From Actinomycetes bacterium (GTDB lineage Bacteria; Actinomycetota; Thermoleophilia; Gaiellales; Gaiellaceae), in the NCBI GenBank assembly GCA_025350775.1, contig JANXXF010000328.1:1-7753 (forward strand): a stretch of DNA of 7,753 nt, in the 5' to 3' direction. Positions 5,741-7,753 of the stretch are shown one piece after another. The translations under genes and the position numbers were made by a program. Under the pieces are notes generated by a model, which searched no databases, was not told the origin of the DNA, and was given only the letters and a program-made list of their open reading frames with translations. The first letter of the stretch is position 1. Every line of letters starts with the position of its first letter.

Positions 5741-6793
5741 GCGCAGCACGAGCGGCTCGATCCGGTCGAGGATCGTCAGCAGGCTCGGGCCGGTGACCGT
5801 GATGCCATGGTTGCGCAGGCCGATCGCGGCGTTCGCCGGGTCGGGCTCCTTCGCGATCAGCTCGGCGACACTGACGGCCAGCTCCTCGCTGCCGCAGGGG
5901 AAGTTGATCTGCGTCGCCTGGATCCCCTCCATCCACGCGTGGACGTGGAGGATCGCGCCGACGTCGGGATGCGCCTGGTAGATCATCCAGTGCTCGATCG
6001 CGTCGACCGAGACGCGGCGCGGCTCGACCAGCGGCGGCACGCTCAGGATCATCCGCTTGTTGGCGCTGTCGTAGCCGGTGACGAGCAGGATGTCGCGACC
6101 GGGGATCTCGAGCTTCGACTTGTCGACGCCGCTCGCGCTCATCCAGAAGCGCGTCTCGTCCTTACGCTGCGAGAGGTTGCCGTACGAGAGGCCGCCGATG
6201 CCGTACAGCAGCTTCACATGGCGCAGGTCGCGCTCGTTGAGCAGCTCCTCGATCGGGAACGGCGCCGGCAGCAGGTCGAGGTCGCCCATGCGGGCGCCCG
6301 CAGCGATGATCTCCTCCGTCACCTCGTCGCCGTCCCACAGCTCGGGCTCGAGGTCGGGGAGGAACTCGTTGTCGATGACAAGGCGGGCCTCGGCCAGCGG
6401 CATCAGGCGTTCGACGACGCGGCGGGCGAGATCGGCCTCGTCGCCGTTGGCTAGCTCCGAGTAGTCGCCGCGCTCCATCGTCGTGAACCAGACGGCCTCG
6501 CCCGGCGTGTACGACAGCGCGATGTTCGAGAGCGACCGCACCAGGAGCGGGTAGCTCGCCTTGAGCCGGTCGGCGGGGACGACGGCACGCTCGACGATAC
6601 CGGCCGAGAACGTGCCCTTGGAGGCGCGACGGAAGGGCTTCGGGTTCTCCTCGTCGACCAGGTTGATGACGAAGTCGGCCGCAGCGGGCTCGCCGACACG
6701 GGTGAAGCCCCGGCGATCGAGGGCCTCCGCGAGCAGCTCGCCGAAGCGCTCGTGAGTCACTGACGTCGGGGTTCCGTGAATCGCGTAGTTCAT
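5723..6793 (-). CDS. Class II aldolase/adducin-family protein with long N-terminal extension
   Basis: The C-terminal half (about 185-356) is a class II aldolase fold. Visible are the phosphate/glycine loop GLSYGNLSQR (201-210), SASG (219-222), the zinc ligands HVHAW (His283, His285) and the third histidine in LRNHG (His329). Members are cytoplasmic zinc-dependent aldolases, epimerases or dehydratases acting on sugar phosphates or related hydroxy-acids; the substrate here is unknown. At the place of the catalytic glutamate of fuculose-phosphate aldolase (four residues before the His of the EHWMIY helix) there is Asp264. Usual members are about 210-260 aa; this one has about 180 extra N-terminal residues of unknown fold. 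ATG 6793 is chosen because the reading frame upstream of it does not look like coding sequence; GGCGG gives only a weak ribosome binding site. Its last codons form repeat copy C. Confidence 0.88.
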   Translation of the reverse strand: MNYAIHGTPTSVTHERFGELLAEALDRRGFTRVGEPAAADFVINLVDEENPKPFRRASKGTFSAGIVERAVVPADRLKASYPLLVRSLSNIALSYTPGEAVWFTTMERGDYSELANGDEADLARRVVERLMPLAEARLVIDNEFLPDLEPELWDGDEVTEEIIAAGARMGDLDLLPAPFPIEELLNERDLRHVKLLYGIGGLSYGNLSQRKDETRFWMSASGVDKSKLEIPGRDILLVTGYDSANKRMILSVPPLVEPRRVSVDAIEHWMIYQAHPDVGAILHVHAWMEGIQATQINFPCGSEELAVSVAELIAKEPDPANAAIGLRNHGITVTGPSLLTILDRIEPLVLRQIPMI

Positions 6794-6802
6794 CGTGCCG
6801 CC

Positions 6803-6808
6803 ATTATC
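6803..6808 (-). promoter_or_regulatory. Possible -10 box of the aldolase gene
   Basis: GATAAT on the minus strand ends 9 nt before the ATG at 6793, which would give an almost leaderless transcript, a common arrangement in actinobacteria. No clear -35 box lies 16-18 bp upstream. The 67-nt gap after the preceding gene leaves room for such a promoter, but read-through from upstream is equally possible. Confidence 0.3.
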
Positions 6809-6860
6809 GCCACACGGGGCCGACGGTGCGCGAATGCCCGGGCCGGCTGGCGACCGGAGG

Positions 6861-7322
6861 TCAGAAGTGCGAGAGCACGACACCGAGCGTCGGCACCGTG
6901 AACCCGAGCGCGACGCTGCCCCAGCCGACCCACACCAGGGGCGAGCGCAGCGTCTGCGGCTGGCCGGCGCGCACCTGCCGTGCGAGCCGCGGGCCGAGCA
7001 CGAAGTCGTGGAGGAACGCCGTCAGGACGAGCAGGCAGCCGAGCACGACCTTCACGAAGAAGACGACGCCCCAGGAGCTGTGGACGCGGTCGTGGCTGAA
7101 CGCGCCGATCTCGGCGGCGTAGGCGAGCCCGGTGACGCCGAGGACGAGCAGCGAGCCCCAGCCGATGGGTCGCCAGCGCTCACCCAGCTCGCGCAGCGCG
7201 CGGGCCCGCTCGGCGCCCTCGAAGGTGCGGATGACCGGCACCCCGGCGAACACCAGCGCGACGGTCCCGCCCAGCCAGAGGGCGGCGGCAAGCAGGTGGA
7301 GCGCGTGGAGAACCTCGAGCAC
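6861..7322 (-). CDS. CopD-like four-helix integral membrane protein
   Basis: This 153-aa protein has four hydrophobic segments (about 1-28, 53-74, 85-108 and 128-150). Histidines in the first helix (His6, His9) precede WLGG (16-19), and LHDFVLGPRL (104-113) marks the third helix end. These features resemble the CopD/copper-resistance-D membrane domain group, where histidines may bind copper or heme; the true ligand here is not known. The GTG at 7322 is chosen because the first membrane helix starts at once and it sits 5 nt after the stop of the preceding gene, suggesting translational coupling. The open frame continues upstream inside the neighbouring gene, but that part is Arg-rich and not plausible protein. 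Confidence 0.75.
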   Translation of the reverse strand: MLEVLHALHLLAAALWLGGTVALVFAGVPVIRTFEGAERARALRELGERWRPIGWGSLLVLGVTGLAYAAEIGAFSHDRVHSSWGVVFFVKVVLGCLLVLTAFLHDFVLGPRLARQVRAGQPQTLRSPLVWVGWGSVALGFTVPTLGVVLSHF

Positions 7323-7327
7323 AGGGC

Positions 7328-7618
7328 TCAGGCTAGCGCCATCGCAGCAGTGATCTGCTCGGCAAGCTCCGTGAGCACGCCGAAGCCACCGATCGCGGCG
7401 ATCAGGAAGCGCTCGAGCGTCCGCAGCTCGACGAGCAGGCTCGGGCGGCCGGTAAGACGCTCGTCCGGCGTGTGGCCGAGCCGCACGGCTCCGAGCGAGC
7501 GGTAGGGCAGCACATGCTTCTCGGGGCGGCCGGCGATAGAGCCGAACAGCAGGATGCCGTCGCCGTCGAGGCGCAACTGGCCCGGGACGACGGGGCCGTC
7601 GCCCTTCTGCCACACCAC
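7328..7618 (-). CDS. Small PH-like domain protein, possibly truncated at its N-terminus by an IS
   Basis: A 96-aa protein starting at GTG 7618 has alternating strands (GQLRLDGDGILLFG, KHVLPYRSLGAVRLG, SLLVELRTLERFLI) and then a helix (about 79-95). This resembles small bacterial PH-like domain proteins; I cannot name a function. No Shine-Dalgarno sequence precedes the GTG, and the same frame stays open through the 24 nt up to the IS end at 7643, reading coding-like residues. The true start may therefore have lain further upstream and been cut off. A second GTG at 7615 is also possible. It is probably co-transcribed with the CopD-like gene, which begins 5 nt after its stop. Confidence 0.7.
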   Translation of the reverse strand: MVWQKGDGPVVPGQLRLDGDGILLFGSIAGRPEKHVLPYRSLGAVRLGHTPDERLTGRPSLLVELRTLERFLIAAIGGFGVLTELAEQITAAMALA

Positions 7619-7642
7619 CGCGTGGGTCGAAACTCGTCTATC

Positions 7643-7753
7643 TGAACCGCTCCGGGAATGTTGCAGGCTTCAGTCCTTGAGAGGATGGGGTCATGTCAAG
7701 CACTTCACGGAGGTACGCGCCGGAGGTTCGCCAGCGGGCAGTCCGGCTGGTGT
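7643..7753 (+). mobile_element. Left end of an IS3-family insertion sequence (partial)
   Basis: tgaaccgctccgggaatg at 7643 is typical of the terminal inverted repeat of actinobacterial IS3-family elements. Fifty bases further in, an OrfA-like transposase reading frame starts in the correct direction. The right end, OrfB and the target duplication lie beyond the window. It is inserted within 25 bp of the start of a minus-strand gene. Confidence 0.75.
7693..7753 (+). CDS. IS3-family transposase OrfA, N-terminal fragment
   Basis: ATG at 7693 is preceded by gagagga with 7-nt spacing. The 20 visible residues begin MSSTSRRYAPEV and continue RQRAVRLV, the typical opening of the IS3 OrfA helix-turn-helix domain that binds the element ends. 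In full elements OrfA is followed by OrfB, joined by a -1 frameshift; those parts are outside the window. Confidence 0.8.
   Translation, partial: MSSTSRRYAPEVRQRAVRLV

Noticed and set aside
7323..7613. Extension of the CopD-like protein upstream to 7613
   Set aside because: The extension is an Arg/Pro/Ala-rich shadow of the PH-like gene; the membrane helix begins right at the GTG at 7322.
1..7753. CRISPR array, rRNA or riboswitch
   Set aside because: No regularly spaced repeats, rRNA-like stretches or recognisable riboswitch cores were seen on either strand.

Overview
The window is high-GC bacterial chromosome. Almost every gene is on the minus strand, GTG starts are common, and dense spurious open frames run opposite the real genes. 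The GC level, the secreted-protein style and the IS3-type end suggest a soil actinobacterium, perhaps of the Thermoleophilia/Solirubrobacterales kind. That placement is inferred from style and is not shown by any marker gene. By hand count, one 60-base line in the restriction gene is 60% GC and one in the secreted-protein gene is 70%, so the left third may have a different origin.

Layout from right to left, which is the direction of transcription. (1) At 7643-7753, on the plus strand, is the left end of an IS3-family insertion sequence with the start of its OrfA, cut by the window edge. (2) At 5723-7618 is a minus-strand chromosomal run: a 96-aa PH-like protein whose upstream region ends at the IS, a four-helix CopD-like membrane protein starting 5 nt after it, and a 356-aa class II aldolase/adducin-family protein. 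(3) At 3002-5596 is a single gene for an 864-aa secreted, cysteine-containing protein of unknown function. It has its own strong ribosome binding site and is followed by strong GC-rich hairpins. (4) At 210-2716 is a complete two-gene Type II restriction-modification system, an N6-adenine methyltransferase then a BsuBI/PstI-family endonuclease, joined by an ATGA stop/start overlap. (5) At 82-165 is an A/T-rich extended dyad (94-137) in front of a gene that leaves the window at position 1.

The most interesting feature is a direct repeat present three times in one orientation (166, 2828 and 5723; core ctagatcatcggg). The 5723 copy is the last codons and stop of the aldolase gene. The other two copies lie in non-coding DNA, yet read in the same frame as near-synonymous versions of the same C-terminus (Leu-Arg-...-Pro-Met-Ile-stop). 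They divide the region downstream of the aldolase into two blocks of about 2.9 kb and 2.7 kb, one carrying the secreted protein and the other the restriction-modification system. I read this as tandem accretion of two cargo cassettes at an attachment site in the 3' end of the aldolase gene. No integrase is visible in the window, so the mechanism is inference.
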